Source: Zunongwangia pacifica
Lineage (GTDB): Bacteria; Bacteroidota; Bacteroidia; Flavobacteriales; Flavobacteriaceae
Direction of reading: 5' to 3'
NCBI RefSeq assembly: GCF_023499215.1
Contig: NZ_JAKHSK010000021.1
Location: 18,552 to 82,551 of the forward strand
DNA length: 64,000 bases
The notes beneath the pieces were generated by a model. The model saw only the letters and a program-made list of their open reading frames with translations. It did no database searches and was not told the origin of the DNA. Position 1 is the stretch's first letter. Every line of letters begins with the position of its first letter. The position numbers and the translations under genes were made by a program. Shown here one piece after another: positions 62,914 to 64,000 of the stretch.

Positions 62914-63024
62914 TGGCATCGCCAAAGGGTTTAATACCCCGTCCCGATAGCTATCGGGATGCCTCGGAATTGAAATTTTATGTCTATTGAATGCTTCGTG
63001 GGCTTGCCCCGAGGTAGTTTACTT
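62914..63024 (-). repeat. Three-stem dispersed repeat, copy 2
   Basis: Matches 43154-43264. The central stem is a perfect palindrome TCCCGATAGCTATCGGGA (62942-62959), and the end stem is TTCG-T-GGGC/GCCC-CGAG (62995-63013). It begins two bases after the stop of the YciI gene on the minus strand. Confidence 0.75.
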
Positions 63025-63025
63025 A

Positions 63026-63310
63026 TTAGTCGTGATTGCCAATAATCACATTCCATTTTCTAACAGAATATTCTTTAATGAGTCCGTTTTTATAATAAGG
63101 ATCATTTTCGGCGAAATTCTTGGCAGTTTCTTCAGATGCAGCTTTAAAGATAAAAACAGCTTTATCTGCAGGATTATCCAACGCACCGGCCATCACGATT
63201 TCCCCATTTTCCTGGCCTTTTTTTGCCATACCCAAATGTTCTTCGCGGTACTTACCACGTTCTTCTAAATAAGAATCCACAAGGTGATAAGTTAAGATGT
63301 AGTAATTCAT
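63026..63310 (-). CDS. YciI family protein
   Basis: A 94-residue protein starting at the ATG at 63308-63310. It opens MNYYILTYHLVDSYLEERGKYREEHLG and has GEIVMAGALDNPADKAVFIFKA and ENDPYYKNGLI, the His/Asp pattern of the YciI ferredoxin-like fold. The longer frame upstream runs into a repeat region and is not believable. Members are small enzymes or ligand-binding dimers of unclear role. A TATCTTTA box precedes the ATG by 15 bases. Confidence 0.88.
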   Translation of the reverse strand: MNYYILTYHLVDSYLEERGKYREEHLGMAKKGQENGEIVMAGALDNPADKAVFIFKAASEETAKNFAENDPYYKNGLIKEYSVRKWNVIIGNHD

Positions 63311-63347
63311 AAGCCTGTTTTTGGTTAAAGATAAGGAATAGATTTTA

Positions 63348-63375
63348 AGAGACAAGAGACAAGAGACAAGAGACA
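63348..63375. repeat. AGAGACA heptanucleotide tandem repeat
   Basis: Four perfect copies of AGAGACA, then a broken fifth. It lies at the left edge of a larger duplicated block. Confidence 0.85.
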
Positions 63376-63382
63376 AGAGAGA

Positions 63383-63881
63383 CAGGAAATTTATTTTGAA
63401 TTTTGAATGTAAAAGTGATGTGATCTCGACCCTGTGGAGAAATCTTTTTTGAGTCAAGAAACTAGAAGCAGAAAACAAGAATGCATTATTTTAAATTTTG
63501 AATGCTAATGGCTGCCAGTTTTAAAATGTAGCAAAGTCATTGAATCTCCCAGTCATCTCGACCCTGTGGAGAGATCTTTTTGAATTTAGAAGTTAGAATA
63601 TGGAAAAGATACGAGAGGCGAGATACAGGAAACTTATTTTGAATTTTGAATGTAAAAGTGATGTGATCTCGACCCTGTGGAGAGATCTTTTTTGAGTCAA
63701 GAAACTAGAAGCAGAAAACAAGAATGCATTATTTTAAATTTTGAATGTTGAATTTTGAATGCCAATGGCTGCCAGTTTTAAAATGTAGCAAAGTAATTGA
63801 ATCTCCCCAGTCATCTCAACCCTGTGGAGAGATCTTTTTTGAATTTAGAATTTAGAATGTGGAAAAGAGACGAGAGCCAGG
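63383..63881. repeat. Tandem duplication of about 243 bases
   Basis: The unit 63383-63625 (starting CAGGAAATTTATTTTGAATT) recurs from 63626 with small changes and a 14-base insertion. Each unit has two copies of TCTCRACCCTGTGGAGARATC (near 63424, 63555, 63668, 63815). No reading frame is shared, so it is non-coding. The insertion sequence starts right after it. Confidence 0.8.
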
Positions 63882-64000
63882 TGTACGTCCCTGATATAGG
63901 TTGACCATAACAGGTTAAATCTATGAAGTCAACAATCAAATTAATTCAAAAGTCCCGTAAGTATTCAGAGGCTTTTAAAAAATCTATTGTAAAAGATTTT
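63882..64000 (+). mobile_element. Left end of an insertion sequence, probably IS3 family
   Basis: The sequence TGTACGTCCCTGATATAGG at 63882-63900 looks like a terminal repeat that opens the element: a transposase-like frame begins 41 bases later and the repeat block stops here. The element continues past the window, so the right end and target duplication cannot be checked. Confidence 0.65.
63923..64000 (+). CDS. Transposase OrfA, N-terminal part (cut by window edge)
   Basis: 26 codons from an ATG at 63923, reading MKSTIKLIQKSRKYSEAFKK and on to the edge. The RKYSEAFKKSIVKDF pattern is the start of the helix-turn-helix of IS3-family OrfA transposases. It lies 23 bases inside the proposed terminal repeat. 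Only the beginning is visible, so the family is provisional. Confidence 0.7.
   Translation, partial: MKSTIKLIQKSRKYSEAFKKSIVKDF

Noticed and set aside
63311..63478. N-terminal extension of the YciI gene to 63478
   Set aside because: The extension crosses the tandem repeats, is low complexity, and the YciI fold begins at the ATG at 63310.
63424..63835. Repeats near the right end as a CRISPR array
   Set aside because: Repeat units are long and unequal, spacing is irregular, and no cas gene is near.

Overview
The window reads as chromosome of a member of the Bacteroidota, most likely a marine Flavobacteriaceae of the Gramella/Zunongwangia/Salegentibacter type. The DNA is AT-rich. Several genes carry TAnnTTTG-type -7 promoter boxes. 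There is a one-piece hybrid two-component regulator, a sigma/FecR/TonB-receptor/DUF4249 cluster, M56 peptidases with TonB C-terminal domains, a CzcA-TolC fusion, and many MKK-type lipoprotein signals. The genus is an inference; no rRNA or tRNA gene was found.

Layout. 1-1090: two AraC-type regulators (one cut by the edge). 1615-7593: tightly packed L-fucose operon (GH29 fucosidase, zinc dehydrogenase, lactonase, SDR dehydrogenase, FucP symporter, mutarotase). It lacks a fuconate dehydratase and aldolase inside the window. 7646-11350: pirin, nitroreductase, MetE-like methyltransferase with a divergent Lrp regulator. 11383-16542: ECF sigma, small unknown protein, FecR, TonB receptor and DUF4249 lipoprotein (minus strand). 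16543-17230: a structured RNA candidate ending in a terminator. 17231-23206: tripartite AcrAB-TolC-like pump. 23239-33693: hybrid two-component regulator and GH43, GH5-like, aldose epimerase and DUF4965 enzymes, with no SusC/SusD pair. 33907-35535: dihydroxyacetone kinase.

35708-42300: heavy-metal efflux locus (Cys/His-rich exported peptide, CzcA-TolC fusion, adaptor, Fur-family regulator). 42304-51991: mixed housekeeping and unknown genes (Bor-like lipoprotein, carboxylesterase, SDR, beta-rich lipoprotein, thioesterase, a LOV-like PAS protein without the photoactive Cys, DUF2805, BrkB, Usp, flavin monooxygenase). 52119-53916: creatininase-family enzyme coupled to LrgA/LrgB. 54306-56856: GAF kinase-like protein lacking its phospho-acceptor His, DUF456, trehalose-phosphatase. 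57187-62384: BlaI regulator, two M56-TonB membrane peptidases, a TPR protein and a related lipoprotein; the upstream region carries an array of dyads. 62387-63310: lipoprotein and YciI. 63348-64000: repeat-rich spacer ending in an insertion sequence.

The most interesting material lies in four places. One is a dispersed family of hairpin repeats at gene 3' ends whose stems co-vary. The second is the BlaI/M56/TonB_C/TPR module with its operator array and shared Cys pair. The third is the pair of degenerate sensors (His-less kinase, Cys-less LOV). The fourth is the structured RNA upstream of the multidrug pump. Many gene starts were moved from TTG or GTG codons to downstream ATGs, and each case is explained in its entry.
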